NCBI GenBank assembly: GCA_037074705.1
Contig: CM073591.1
Coordinates: 183,855,432 to 183,919,431 of the forward strand
Source: Zhengitettix transpicula
Taxonomy: Eukaryota; Arthropoda; Insecta; Orthoptera; Tetrigidae
Direction: 5' to 3'
DNA length: 64,000 bases
The translations under genes and the position numbers were made by a program. The notes beneath the pieces were generated by a model that saw nothing but the letters and a program-made list of their open reading frames with translations, did not search any database and had not been told where the DNA came from. Every line of letters starts with the position of its first letter. The first letter of the stretch is position 1. Below, in pieces: positions 1-13,161 of the stretch.

Positions 1-2220
1 ACTTCATATAGCAACAATAAACACGTATTAGAAGGGAATTATGAAGGAAAATTTCGGAATGCAAGCCTAAGTCGTGATAATAGTAAACGTTATATAATAA
101 TAATCAAAAGGAATTCTCAGGCTCGGAAACAAATAAGGCCCCTCACAAAACGTCAAAGGTATGTTTGACTGAGAAACATAGGAATAAATGGAAGCTTTGG
201 ATACTTGTTGTTAAACCATGTCATAAATTAATATTAATTAAATAAAATTTTGTGGTTTATAAATAGTAGAGGATTTAAAACAAGAACAGGATATCTTAAT
301 AAAGAGCATACAGCTCTTAATGGTGCTGAATAAAATAATAGTATCTCGAAAACAATTGAAGGCCAAGACAAGATACTTCGTTTGACGAAGAAAGTGGCAT
401 TTGCAGGTCACTGTATGAATTGTTCCGAGCGACTGTGATTTAAATACTGTACAAACCCCTACAGTTGTCATACTGTAGGAGTGCCTGCTATAACACGTAC
501 TTTTACGTGAGATCATCGTTCTGATGTGGCAGGTGTTGAGACGGATGGCGGGTAAGTCCCAGAGAGATGCCCCTTGGGCCGAGAGCGAGTGGAAATCCTT
601 GGCTCAGCCTCCGTACGGCAGCGTGGTCCGGTTGCCTTTTGCAAGTAGAGGTGGACTGGTTTTACAAGTTACTGCATCGTCGACTCGCTAGACCTAAATA
701 ACTTACGCCGAACTGCATCCCAGCAATAAACACCACTGATCCACTAAATTCCTGCTCTAGCTAGTTTTCTTCGCGATTATGAGAAATGAAGTCTCCAAAT
801 ACCTCGCCTCGCAAACAGGTTAACTTCGATTTTGCCAGATTCCTATGGGTCATCGTCACAGAATATTAAAAGGATGTACTAAACGGTATATAATTGTATT
901 GTTAATGAAACTTATTTCTGGATTAAAAATTCTCCTTATGACGGTTAAACATTTCGGAGCGGACCGCCTCCTTTAAAACTTAAAACAACCGAATATTGGA
1001 TGGTTTGCGTCTAGATAATGACGTGCATAGAAGATATAGTAGAAATATATTGAAATATCCATTTTATTTATAAGATCAATTACTTAATCAACTTTTTACT
1101 GTAAAAAACTTAAAGCCCCATAATTTAACTTACTGTCCTTGGAATATACTGTGATATATTCCCGGGGATATAACGTCATATGAGGATCCTGGTACGTATT
1201 CCGTAGTTGTAATCTGTATTTCGGTTTTCTAGCTTCCTTCGTGACGGCAAGGATAAACTCAGCGATGCAGTTTCAAGGATCATTCCACAAAAAAGTGATA
1301 TCTCCCGTTTTCACAGACGACATTGAGAAATTTGATAAACGTCACAAAAATATATATTTGTCTTTAATTCATGAGTTACGAGAAAAAATTTACAACCACA
1401 TGGTTACAAGTTCTATACAAATGCTCATAAAAACTGTTGTCGTTCTTAAACAAGTGCCGTAAATTAAAGGTCTCAACACTTATGTTCCACAATTGTTTAC
1501 GTTTTTGCCTCAAAACCTTTCATTTCGTTAACTACTTTCCAGTTAAGAAAAACAATAAAGTTGAATACTGTTTCACCAAAGGACTTTCGAATTTTCTGTC
1601 AGCAGAAATAATCTCAATTATAATATAAAATCATATTATTAAATAACATCGATATATCCAAGATTTTAATTTAATTTGAAATAAATACAATGGTTAATAA
1701 ATATTCGATTACAAAACCAGTCCAAATTATAAGAAGCTTACCTATATAGCAGTAAGTTAGTACCAAAACCATACACATGTAATGTGCACAATATTTGGGG
1801 ATTATTTTACTTTTTATCAATTTTAATTTATTTTACGAAAGAAAATATGATATATTATATATATATTCTCGGCATGAGTCTAGTGAGTGTCAGTGTTCGC
1901 TTCCCAGCTACTCACAGAAATGGAAACAATTCCACCGCGGTATCCCTTTGTGCGCATTATAATATCGTGTCTGGCCTAGGAAAATCTGTGGTCACAAGAT
2001 TCCATCACGTTCGTTCTAGACACTCCATCACATGGGTACGTGTCTTCCCACGCCCCTGAGGGGGTGTGACTAAAATATTTAGATTAGTGGGGGCACAAAC
2101 CTGATTCCTGTTGAATAAAAACCCTGCGGGGGTAATTTCGGAAAACCTAGGTGCGGAAGAGTCTATTCAGTGATGTTATGAGGTAGTTTCTGAGCCGAAA
2201 GTAGTGAAATTTGTGGAGGT
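1..2220. other. Intergenic stretch without a recognisable gene
   Basis: AT-rich DNA. A GC-richer patch at 530-660 opens an unassigned - strand frame that runs from about 630 down to 238, about 130 codons without a stop. It matches nothing I know and has no splice or start evidence. Elsewhere only short open frames. Confidence 0.5.
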
Positions 2221-2224
2221 TATT

Positions 2225-2945
2225 TAATGTAACAAAATAATAACTTTTAGCTGTATAAAAATATCAAAATAACATTTTAAAAATTATTTTTAAATTTTAT
2301 TTCTATCTATTTATGTAGCTTATTTTCTTACATTTGCGGAGGTATGAATAATTTACATTACATAACTGACATCCTTCACGATAATCAATTTTCTTTAAAC
2401 TAAAGTGCACTTAGCAATATTTCCTTACTGTACACATTATGGTAAAAAGGACTGTTGACGTTGACGAGTAGAAAAAACCAACTGGTCAATCAGTTTATAG
2501 AGACTATTTATTTAATAAAGTTAAAAACTTGGAGACTGTTTTGGGTTTTTTCTACTCATCAATATTTCCTTACTTTAAACACAACGTAAATTGTACTCAA
2601 TTGATCCAAAAAAATTAATTCAACGTTTGTTACACTTACAGGTAAAGTATTTTGGCACTTCTCCAGTGTAAATAACCATGTCATCAAATACAAAATTTCT
2701 AGATCACGGAAACTTATTTGAAAGTCTTAACAACTATTTTTAATAATTTGACTGATTTAAAATTGTTTTCATACATTATTCTCACGATTATATATAATAT
2801 TTAGTTAAATATCAAGTATCAATTTAATGTAAGAAAATAAGCTACATAAAGAGATAGAAATTAAATTTTAAAAAATATACAAAATTTTTAAATATTATTT
2901 TGATATTTTTATCCATCTAAAAATTCTTATTTTGTTATATTAAAC
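2225..2945. repeat. Foldback (long inverted repeat) element
   Basis: The left arm 2225-2335 and the right arm 2826-2945 are close reverse complements over about 110 bp, for example TGTAGCTTATTTTCTTACAT on the left and its complement on the right. The spacer is about 490 bp and holds a smaller inverted pair around the GAGTAGAAAAAACCA and TTTTTTCTACTC strings. No coding capacity. Either a MITE/foldback transposon or two facing repeat copies. Confidence 0.65.
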
Positions 2946-2949
2946 TTAT

Positions 2950-5415
2950 AGTTTAGACCTTAGTAGATATTTTATATATGAGTACGATTATTTTTTAACA
3001 TTTTACCATAAAAAGCTAATAATACCATCATGACACTTTCCACGTCCCTGAATTTTTCCTTCTGGTGGAAAACTATTCTATTTTGCATTAGTTAATCATT
3101 AAAACAAGTAAAATTTGGTGCTGGTATTGTTCTCGGGTTTACATCCGGGTGACGTTTCGTCGACTAACACCGTCGACAGCTTCTAGGTGAAGGCCAGTTT
3201 ATAAAAAATGGAAGATTTTGCCTTCAATTAGTAGCCACGTCAATGTGACACAATCAATATGTTTGCCTACCGAAGGGATAATTCGACCACTTCAATTATT
3301 TTTTAATTGATGTATTAGCTCCGTATCAAAAGAGAGGTAAAATAAATTTATATAACGATTGACCTTAGATATATGCAGGAATTTCGAAGAAAAATATTGT
3401 ATCTTTTGACAGCATAGACTTGTTTAAATATATAGGTTTGTATTACGTTATCGAATTTATTTCAATTCAAAGGTTTTAGAAGACGTATATAAATATTTCA
3501 TTAAAAATTAAGTACATAACAATCATTATCTTGATAATTTGTTATAAACAATTTTATTTTATATTTACATATAATATGAATACTCATTGAAGCTCTGCGT
3601 CATCTTGGGGCCTCGTAATAGTCCGAAACGTATGTCTTTATTAATTAGAATTGAAGTTTAAAGAAAACAGAGAGTTTACATTGCTCGTCTAAGTACTAAA
3701 GCAGCATGGAAGACCATATGTCCGAATATAATTCGAACTAGAAGTCTAACTTCAAGTCTCACTGACTAACTCCATAACGATTCAACTTCAACGTTACTGG
3801 GGTTTAATCAAGTTTTTCTACCTTCGATTTCCACACTCCTCGACTCTCCACCAATCAGAGGTCTAACTTTGTCTCGCATCCAGAGTTTCAGTAAACATCT
3901 TTAACATAGTCCTACTCATCCAGTTTTCCCAAATTTTCTGCGTAACAAACGCCTCCTGTCCGAGCATTTACGTTCTTAATCCTGCCTGAATCAAGTATCG
4001 CATGTGTCGACACATGATGAAACTTTGTTACAGTCCATATATTTATTATTCAACAATTCATATAATTTGATTTCGTAATGCACTTTTTGTATGCTTCATT
4101 CCAGTGTCCGATTATTACAGGAATTATCTAACGAAAGAGATCATGGAACTATACAGTAATTGGTTTATGTTGCGCTACCTTACGACATTTTAATAACTTA
4201 TATTGACATTACTTTTTTTCAATTAATTAATAAATTGATGAAAATAGGTTCAGGTGTCAGAGTTGTTACAGCAATATGGTTTCTTCATCGTTTGTTGTTT
4301 TCAAGTAATCTTCAGTCTTACTGAGAAATTTAAATCGTTACACAATAATTTACAAACAAATGTGTTTCATAGTTGGCCTTACATAAGAAAAATTAAGTTG
4401 TTCGAATGAAGAAAATGTGATCGATTTTAATTAATTCCTGTCTTAAGTTATTAAACTAAATCAACCACTTGCTTTAAGTATTTGGGAAAAAATTGAAGTG
4501 AATCAGGTTTCCATGGCCATCGTAACATAGCGTCTGTTGTAAGTAAAACTTGACTACATTTTCAAATAACCTCTTTCGTTTGGATATACAACTTTTTGCG
4601 AGTTTTAATTAGTTTTATTGGAGTGTTTTAGACATTATATACGAATTTAAATACAGCTCTCTGTTTAACACGAGACGTTTAAGAGTAACATCATGGGTCA
4701 TAGAAAATACGCCAAAAGGTATCAGTTTCAGAATTACTGATATCTTGGCAACTCAATTTAAAATTGGAAAGTTTGTTTGCCTGGAATTAATACAAGTATA
4801 AAATGAAATTGGTTAAAGAAAATAAATTCGATTTAAATATGAACTCATGACATAGTCTAAATTTTTCTCACGTTTACAGCGGAAATTTTCATCACATTTT
4901 TAACCAGTTTTCAAGTTGTAAATCACAAAAAATGTATCATGTCTGAAATATACAGTTTCCGTTTAAGAGTATAGAACATGAAACATTCTTGTGAAGTATA
5001 CTGATCTATAGATGTTTTAAATCACCTTCTACCACAGTATTATGTTAGTGTCTGAGAGGCTCTTTACTTTGTCGGAATCTTTCCGTTCCTATTCCCCGCC
5101 AGCCGTCAACTGTACCTTTTTGCAAAGTGCTTACCCACCCACTTTACCGTGTTTAAGGCAACTATGCTAATCAGGGAGAAGATCAAATCGTGACTCGTTG
5201 CCGGCAAATCCGCAGTGCTCAACCGAGACGAATCGTGGTGTATTTCCACATCGTATTCTTTCAAGGAATTCACGCTTACTCATCCAATTATCTCCATCGA
5301 ATCGCAGTTATCTATCATGAAACATTTCGCACGTCGAATCTAAGTTAAAATCTATTGTATTTTCAGTATAGTCAAAAAGCTGTTTTAATGTTAATTGAAA
5401 TATATAATATATTTT
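2950..5415. other. Intergenic stretch with one PLE-like motif
   Basis: AT-rich, no gene seen. Only a degenerate hammerhead/PLE-like motif at 3138-3190 stands out. Confidence 0.5.
3138..3190 (-). repeat. Degenerate hammerhead-like motif of a PLE terminal repeat
   Basis: Read on the - strand: CTGTCGA, a GTCGAC/GTCGAC self-pairing stem with a GGTGTTA loop, then GAAACGTC. This fits CTGANGA - stem II - GAAAC with changes in the first core box. Assignment to a PLE is by resemblance to the other loci in the window. Confidence 0.35.
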
Positions 5416-5890
5416 ATCCTCCTCCACCTCCGCCTGTGGGGGTTAAATCGCCAAGTGAATATCATCATTAAACTCAACGACATCTTTAACCTTGCATTTG
5501 ACTCTCATCTCGGTTGTATTCCCGTTATTTCTTGTAACGCCCGTCCATCCTCACCCCTAAGGGTGTAGGGGTTGAAATTATACTCAGATAACATCGGTAA
5601 AAACACTATGAATATCTTTGACCCCAAAAATTTTTTTTTCGACTCAAATATCGGCTGTTTAAGCATGTTTAAATATTTCCACCCCCTTCGACCCCCGCTC
5701 CTGGGGGTGGTAGACGCGTCTAACTCCAAAAGTGTTTGTTTTATGGTCGTAAAGAAAACGTGTACGAAATTTGGTTGAATTTTGCTCCACCGATGTAGAT
5801 TTGAATAAGGAACATACAAATATATATACATACATGCATACATACATACATACAAACAAACGAACGAACACTGTGCTTTATTTATTAGAA
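5416..5890 (+). repeat. Dispersed repeat family A, copy 1
   Basis: Contains the family landmarks in order: AAACTCAACGACATC, CTCGGTTGTATT, a C-rich CATCCTCACCCCTAAGGG box, GGGGTTGAAATTATAC, AAATATCGGC, GGGGGTGGTAGACG, GTGTACGAAATTTGGT and the tail TTTATTTATTAGAAGA. A CATA microsatellite sits just before the tail. Open frames here on both strands are shadows of the repeat. Confidence 0.75.
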
Positions 5891-6472
5891 GAAATAAAAA
5901 ATATAAAACAAAAATAGTTTGGTTATTTTACTACGTACATCAATATTCTAAAATTATCTGTCTACAACACAATATAAAGTCAGAAAACAATATTTTAGTT
6001 ATACTTCTTTTAAACCACCTTTCCAACAATATTGAATATAATTTTACAGTTCAGTTTAACTTTTCATTGGCGCATTATCCATTAAGTCCTTTTTATGATG
6101 ATTTATTTTCACTGTTTATCCTCGAATAATCCGGTTGTACAAGAGCATTGCATCACCATTAGGTTTCACTTCGTTTATTGCCAAACACAGTGTCTGTAAG
6201 TTAGCTTCATCAATTAATAAATAGAAACTGTTGCAGTCTTGCTGCTTTTGTCTTTATCCGCTTTTATGATGCATGATTCTAACACATCCAGCGATTATGG
6301 AAAATTTTCCATCGTTTGTAAAAAAGTTTCACAGGGTTGGTGAATGGGCAGTTTTCATGTGACTTTAAAATAGTTCTTGAGACGTAAACACCTTATCACC
6401 CATCCGTTTGTAATAACGATACTCTTATATTGACTGTAAAGTTTTTTATTTTTATTTATTAGTAGCTATAAA

Positions 6473-6542
6473 CTGACTGACCAGTTTATTATGACCACCT
6501 GACGTTTTTAGGCAAATCAGCTATGATATGGTGCTGATGTGA

Positions 6543-6581
<39 letters not shown>

Positions 6582-7852
6582 CAATATATAGTAATATACT
6601 ATATATGGTTTTGCTACCCTGCGGGCTTTTTGGAACCCTCCAAGGAGGGCACGGGGAATACCTTGTTGCCTAAATTCCGTAGAGTACTATTGTTAGAAAC
6701 ATTCCTTGCTCAACTGAGAATAGTAACAGTTCGATGCATTCATCTCCCACACATGACTACTGGAAGCAATGAAAAAGTTACCCACATACGTAGAATTACA
6801 AGCACTGCAGCCAGCTTTACGGATAGGCGCCATGTGGTCTGCTCAGGACTCGCCAATTCGAATGCTATCGTAGAGAGCAGCTTCCAGATCGACACCTCAG
6901 ATGTCAGTTAACAAGCGCTTTCCCGATGTCACATCGATGTAAATAAGGGTCAGTTTCTGCATATTTGAGTAAAAAATACAATGTAATAGCCTTTGAACGA
7001 TGGGTCATTGTTGACGCTCGTTAAATTTTCAATAAATTCTGTAATTAAAATGTTTGCAGACTGGTTTCAAGTCGGAATACTGAGTCTGAATGTGTGAGCT
7101 GTGGCCGTCAACGACTAGTAAATACTAGGGCATAACGGAGAGTGACTGGTACAACACAACAGAAGGGCAACTGTGCGTCAAATTAGAGCTGATCATAGTC
7201 ACCAATCCTCTAAAACGATCTGTGAACGCACTGCATCATATGGGTAATGGAAGCCAAAGTCTTGTTGGAACACCTTTGTTGACTAGTTAACAAAAGAAAA
7301 CGTCTCTAATTCGCACAGGAACTGTCGAGGATTGGCAAAAAGTTATGTAGTACAATGAATTACGTTTCTAGTCGCATCGAATAGATGGCAGAATGAAAAT
7401 ATGGAGGAAACAACGCTAAAACGTGCATGAGTACAGATCTTTTGGGGAATTTTTTTCCAGGCATGATTCGGGCTCTTTAAATTGTGTGGAACAACGTCTG
7501 AATAACACAGTATTCCCAAGTTTCGTTGATGATAAAGTTCAGCCTATCACGTTGATAGCGTATAGATGTGGCTGATTCCAACATGAGAACACCATGACAG
7601 GATCTTCGTTTTGTACTAGGGTGCTGTAATAAACGTAAGGGAGACTTTACATTCATTAGGTGGTCCTCACATCGCCAGATCTGAATCCATGGGTCATACG
7701 ACTGGAGCGTTAATCATGCGTTCTAATAATGTAACTGGCACTTTATCCACAATTGTTCAAAAAAAAAATTCGTGAAAGTAGTGACAATATTCAGTAGAAC
7801 CTTCATACTGACGTCATCTTTCTTCAAGTTAAGAATAAACGTCTGACCGTCA
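6473..7852 (+). mobile_element. Degenerate Tc1-like DNA transposon
   Basis: The left end has an inverted-repeat-like start (GACCAGTTTATTATGACCACC, about 6480-6500) typical of insect Tc1 ends; a weak complement, AATAAACGTCTGACCGTCA, lies at 7834-7852. Translations in shifting + frames between 7150 and 7420 read as Tc1 transposase: a VEDWQKVM block (7324 on) and DGRMKIWR (7384-7407), the region around the second catalytic Asp. Several stops and frameshifts; an AT microsatellite at 6546-6579 has grown inside. The open frame at 6630-6911 does not fit the transposase and is unassigned. Boundaries are approximate. Confidence 0.65.
6546..6579. repeat. (AT)n microsatellite
   Basis: About 17 AT units in a row. 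Confidence 0.95.
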
Positions 7853-10690
7853 ATAATCCGTCATAAAGCATGTATGATAAGAAGACGAAAAGTCACTCAG
7901 ATGTGTTATAATTGTTTTTAACTTATTAATGTTAATATTTGTTATATTGATCGACCTGGTAGAACCTGTAGGGCCAAATGGAATTAATGACAATAATATA
8001 TTAAATAATATTTACTTTAGTATTACTAGAATGATAGATAATTTCATTTCCTGTCAATTATTGTGGTCATTTACGTTTTGCGAGTGTTATTTTCTCTTAC
8101 GCGCACTTGTCAAACAACTAGTTTAGGTCGTTTTTCTCGTCATTGGGAAGTAAGCTATTTACCACTTTCATCCTGTTTCCGCTAAACGAGACACGCACAG
8201 TGTGCATTTGAGGATAAAAAGTAGTCCTTCACAGGGACAAAATACATAAAACTCGACACAATTTGTGCGTAATTGAAATTTGAATGCGCAGCGTTATGAA
8301 AGCGCTGGAGGTTAAAATACTCGTAATCGTGCAGGCATTGTCATAATGTTTAGGGTCTTAAATATATATTACGTAAAACTACAGTCTAGTGGCTTTCTAT
8401 ATATTTTATTGCAAACTCTCCTCATAATCAGTCTACATTGCTTTATCTATAAGATAATAAATTTACTTTCATAATTTTATATTTAACGGGTAAAAATAAA
8501 TCATTTGAAGCCCCATATGAAAAAACAAGTTAAATCGTAGTGAATGAAAAGTCGTGTTTGTTGTCAAATCTCTGGTTTCCGGGTTCTCGACAAGCTACAG
8601 AAGGACTTTCTGTTTGCTCTTCTCCCCGTTCCTCTTATCCCCATTTACGAAACACGCCCTTTAACCTCTTCAACGTGCTTTTGTCTAACTCAACCCTGCG
8701 TTTTGCATAGCCTCGTGACTTCAAAAGTCTTCGGAAATCTCGCCTGCTGGCTTAGAATTTACTTCTTCAATTCTTCCAAAGCATCCACTAAAAATAGGCA
8801 CAGAGGGTTCAGAGTTTATTTACAAATATATCCAACGTCTCATAGGATCAGGACAGGCGATATTCATATATTAGATATATTAGATATTCATTAAGTGAAA
8901 ATAATTAAAGGTCTGACAGTTGCCAACAGATTTTACGAGGGAAAATGTTTATGCAAAATAAAATATTTAGCGTATATATACTTCGGAAATTAAGTACAAG
9001 TGTAGTGCGATAAAATAAGAAGAATCTTTGAAGGAATCGCTGATGCCACACTACACGTGTCCGTAAATAATTTCCGTATACACGTCTCTGACGTACAACA
9101 CACAACGTTTGTTCGCAAACGCTGTTTGTCCCACCGTTCATTATAAACGTTATGATTGGTGAATTATAGGTCACACCTGTCGGGGGAAATAACTGCCTTC
9201 TGATGTAATTGTTATTCAAGGACCTAGTCCTTTGCCTGACTATATATCATAAATATACACACATTTTTCATGAAACATGTTACTTAAGAGTAATCCACTT
9301 TGTGGCCACTTACCTTTATTAGCATAAGAAGGGATATAAACGGATCATGTGGAAGGATAAATAAAGTAGTCGTTTGTTACCTAGGTCCCCCTGGCTATCG
9401 TAAAAGACATCTATATGTGATATAAAGAAAACCCAAGAGAAACCTGCATCGTTAACTCCTTTTAAATAAATGTATAGAAATATTTTAAAAAATTAGAATT
9501 TTAATAAATGCAGCATGAAGAAATTTAATTTTTTTGGTGGGGCCCTTTCACTTGCGTTTTTTTATAGCTGAAAAATACATTAATTTTATCAACGATTAAA
9601 GGTCGTTCCCCCTGAGTATAATGGCAGCTTAAAATTATGAATCTGCAGATGCAGACGAATAACGATTAATGTTTTAATCACTACATTATTTATAATCCTT
9701 ATAGATCGCGCTGTAGAGACAAAGAGTAGTTAAGTTTCTCTTTTCAAGAAAACTACGCGTTATTATAAAATGATGAAACAATGAAAAAAGTTTATGATCA
9801 CCAAAAACGGCGCTGTAGTAATTCATTTATACTAGACATAAAATTTTCAAACACAGTGGAATACTTAAAAAAGTGGTAAATTGAAATTAGTATAATTTTA
9901 CAATAATACTGAAGATCATTTGAAAACTTATTTAAGTGATGGTTTCTCCGCTGAAGTGGGGACTAAAATCTGTTTCACACAGTAATTGTTGGTCAAAACC
10001 GAGTTGATAAATATATATAATATAATGGATACGATGTGTAGTTCCTATTTAAGTTTCAAAATTACACCCCCCACCCTCCCCCGTCCTTCGACCCCGGAGG
10101 ACGGTCTAATTATTCATCTCTAATATATTTTTTGTAAATTCTTTACTTTTCGATGTACGTACTTAATTCGACCACTTGGATTATAATTCATGCACAGGAT
10201 ATTTCATAACTTTTGCTCAAAAATTTAATTAAACATATAGAGACGTAATAGAAAATGTCGAACTACTCAATGCCTTCATTAATCTCATCGAAAATTTTCA
10301 TTCAACAAACAAACTGTTCTGACAAACCAAGGCCTTCTAGGAAGAAAAAACTAGTTCCTCGCGGGAGTTGAGCGAAGTTTTCTTCAAACGAAAGGTATTT
10401 TGACCGCATTTTCCGCTAATCACCTGACGTTTCTTTTAGCGTGAGGAATATAATCACGCGGGACTCCCCTGCAATTATGACTCGTGAAAGAGGATTGTAA
10501 CTGGATTTCTAAACGAACTCGGGGAAGTGAGCCAATGGTCAGACCCACACAACACGCGCGAACATACTTCTTACTCCATTAACCGTTCCGTTCGCACACT
10601 CACATTCGGAGATTTGTTGAGTAATCTGAAGCAAAAAAAAATCACTATTACTATTGTCACTATTATGCTTTACTCAAAATTACTTCTATG
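7853..10690. other. Intergenic stretch without a recognisable gene
   Basis: Open frames at 7929-8126 (+), 8544-8894 (+) and 8905-9219 (-) match no family I know and lack splice support. A C-rich string near 10064-10105 resembles the C-rich box of family A and may be a fragment. Confidence 0.5.
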
Positions 10691-10695
10691 AAATA

Positions 10696-11918
10696 ACAAG
10701 GGTTGTTTTATAAGTCCGGTAAAAATGTAAGAAAAAAATCTTTTAGACGACTTACTTTATTTTTCAACAGTCTCCTTCCTCGGCTATACACTTGGCTATC
10801 GAATTTCCAATTTCTTAAACCCATCACAAAAATAAAATTTCTTAAACTCTGCGAAATACTCCTTACAGCCTCGATCATTTCTTCATTTGATGAAAATTTC
10901 TTCCCACCAAGACAAATTTTTAAGTACGGGAACAAGAAGACGAAAAACCAATTCGAACCCCAACTCGTACACTTTCGCCATTGAGACTGCTGATGTGTGC
11001 GCCGGCGCTGGAGCATTGTTCTGCAGTAACAGCACTTTCTTGCGCGCCAATCTTGGTTGTTTCTCAATATTAATCCGTTTAAAACGATCCAATAAAGCTG
11101 CATAATAGAGCCCAGTTATTGTTGCGCCCTTTTTCAATATATCTATGAATATTATACCCTGAGAATTCCATAAGACGGTGACCATCATCTTTCCAGCTGG
11201 CAAAATTCAGTGCTTTATTCAGTGCATTTTCAGTTCTTTCCATTATTTTGATTGTTTTCTTTGGAGCGTAGTGATAGATTTTACCGACGGATACGAATGT
11301 ACGCAAAATGTCTTGTGACTTACGCCTAAATATTGTTAAATTCTGCGTTAAAATGTTTTCCCGAAACCGCTTTTGGACGATGTCAACAGCCGCGGCACCC
11401 ATCGCGCGGAAATCTTTTTCATGGAGGATGGAATGCACTCGTTTAGTTGAGAACTGCATCCGCTACCTCACACACTTTGAGTCTGCAATCTTCCATTACG
11501 ATATTGTGAACTTTTTCGTTGTTTTCCTGAGTGGTGACCTCTATTGGGCGGCCGGAGCGAGTTTCATCTTCTGTGCTTCTGCGACCTCGTTTAAACGCAT
11601 TAATCCAGAAGTAAATGTACTTCAATGCAGGAGCAGAGTACGCATGAACTTCAGCCAATTCGGTTTTGATTTATGCAGCTGTCTAACCCTTCAAATGAAA
11701 GTGTTTAAGACAGCGCGAGATTCGTTTTTTCCGTTGTCTCCGCCTGACTTCACATCTAATACTACACAACGCTGCCAAAAATAAGCTTCGACTACCATAT
11801 GTTTAAAACTTTTATGAAGATCTTTGAAATGATCCGGATTGTTAACCAACAATGTCACGAAAGGGAAAAAACTGCTCGCTCTTTAATAAAAATTTTCCAG
11901 ATTTATCAAACAACCCTT
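10696..11918 (-). mobile_element. Nearly full-length, inactivated mariner transposon
   Basis: The ends match as inverted repeats: AAGGGTTGTTTTATAAG starting at 10698 and its near-complement ending at 11918, with TA at 10694-10695 and TA next to the right end. About 1.22 kb, normal for mariner. The - strand encodes broken transposase: helix-turn-helix part (about 11658-11443, with SGRPIEVTT and VCEVADAV), middle (11459-11079), and the TITGLYYAALLDR and LLLQNNAPA motifs (about 11200-10950). The catalytic Asp of the DNAPAH motif is Asn here, and the frame shifts at least twice, so it is dead. Related pieces lie at 14640-14770 and 18550-19600. Confidence 0.85.
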
Positions 11919-12463
11919 ATAAGTCTTTCTATTACTAAAATACAAATAACGCTTAAAAGATATGTAAATAAGTAAACATGTACGATTTATTTTTTCCAAA
12001 TTGTAATATCTGGCCTTTAAAAGAAGAAACGAAAGAATATAAGAACAAACGAAATTTTGTTACTGGTTTTTACTTGTTTTCCGTACTATTCACTTTTAAT
12101 CAATAATCTTTCATTAAAATATAAAACGTCTGTGTTAAAAATCTTATATTTGCCTACGTATCCAATAATCTTATCTTCAAAAAAGTATGTTTTATTTTCA
12201 GATACGTTAGGAATTATATTTTTCTCTTTATTCACTGCGATCTTTTAAGTCACAGATATTGTTCTGACTCGAGTAAAGAAAAGTCATGATATTATTATTT
12301 CTTCCTGTGAATTGTTTACTCACACTCTTGCAATATTTTGTTTCATTTGGTGACATATTTTACATACTTCGCAAAGAACCAGTTCATATATAAACTTGAA
12401 AGCGCAGAGAAAAAATAGAATTAGAAGTGGTGATTTTAAAATAGCACAGCGTTGTGTAATGTA

Positions 12464-13159
12464 CAGGGTATTTCAGAATTCCTATTACAGACATCAATGG
12501 GTTGTAGAAAGGAGTTATTAGGTAAGCTTTTGACGAGTAACCCATGTCCACAGATGTACCATTTGAATGCAAAATAAGTTTGAAGATCGAATCAGCATCA
12601 AATCACCTGCTTCACGGTGAGCTAACAAAAGGGGCTGTGGGTGACTACTGATATCGTGTGGCATTGGCAATGTTTCTAGTACTTGTCGATTGGTTGCCTT
12701 CTACGGAATGAATGACTTTCTGCTTCAAGTCAAGATAGTGGCGCGTCCGTGGAGCACCACAGTCAACCATTCTAGCTTCAATGGAACCGGTTTCTCGCAG
12801 CCTTTGTTGAATTCTGACAAAAATGGCATGTGAATGGAGTGAGGCGATGCCGAAAATTATCAAAATCTCAATGTACTCTTCAAATGTGTATTCTAGCATC
12901 ATGTACTGTGTCGGCCTGTACTGCTCAAGGACTGAATGGCAATTGATAGGAATACCAGCTCAATCGAACTGATTGTAAACACAAGACACACGATATCACC
13001 AGTCGCTGTCGCCCCATTTTGTTTGCGTACCGTGAAGCGGGAGATTATAAATCGATTCGACGTTCAAACTTATCTGGATGTGTTTCATATCGAAAGTTTA
13101 TCTACAAAGTCCCCTCTACAACCACTCGAAGTCTGTAATAGGAATTTTGAAACACATTG
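12464..13159 (-). mobile_element. Non-autonomous DUF4817-type DNA transposon with long inverted ends
   Basis: The two ends are near-perfect complements over about 50 bp and share AATTCCTATTACAGAC; both are flanked by TA (12462-12463 and 13160-13161), which reads as a TA target duplication. Total 696 bp. The - strand frame 12902-12645 matches the DUF4817 helix-turn-helix domain found at the start of mariner-related transposases: YTFEEYIEILIIFG near the N-terminus, then QRLRETGS, GAPR and a second helix-turn-helix segment. Compared with that family, about 24 residues between these first two motifs appear deleted, and no DDE catalytic domain is present, so the element cannot move itself. Confidence 0.8.
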
Positions 13160-13161
13160 TA

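Noticed and set aside
533..552. Possible short first exon, ATGTGGCAGG...GGCGG followed by gtaagt
   Set aside because: Only about ten codons, no in-frame partner exon found; one donor-like string is not evidence.
5505..5855. 116-codon - strand frame with MYVCMYACMY start
   Set aside because: The start is the CATA microsatellite and the rest is antisense family A repeat.
9908..9935. CTGAAGA followed by GAAAAC
   Set aside because: No room for a stem II between the boxes and no PLE-like flank.
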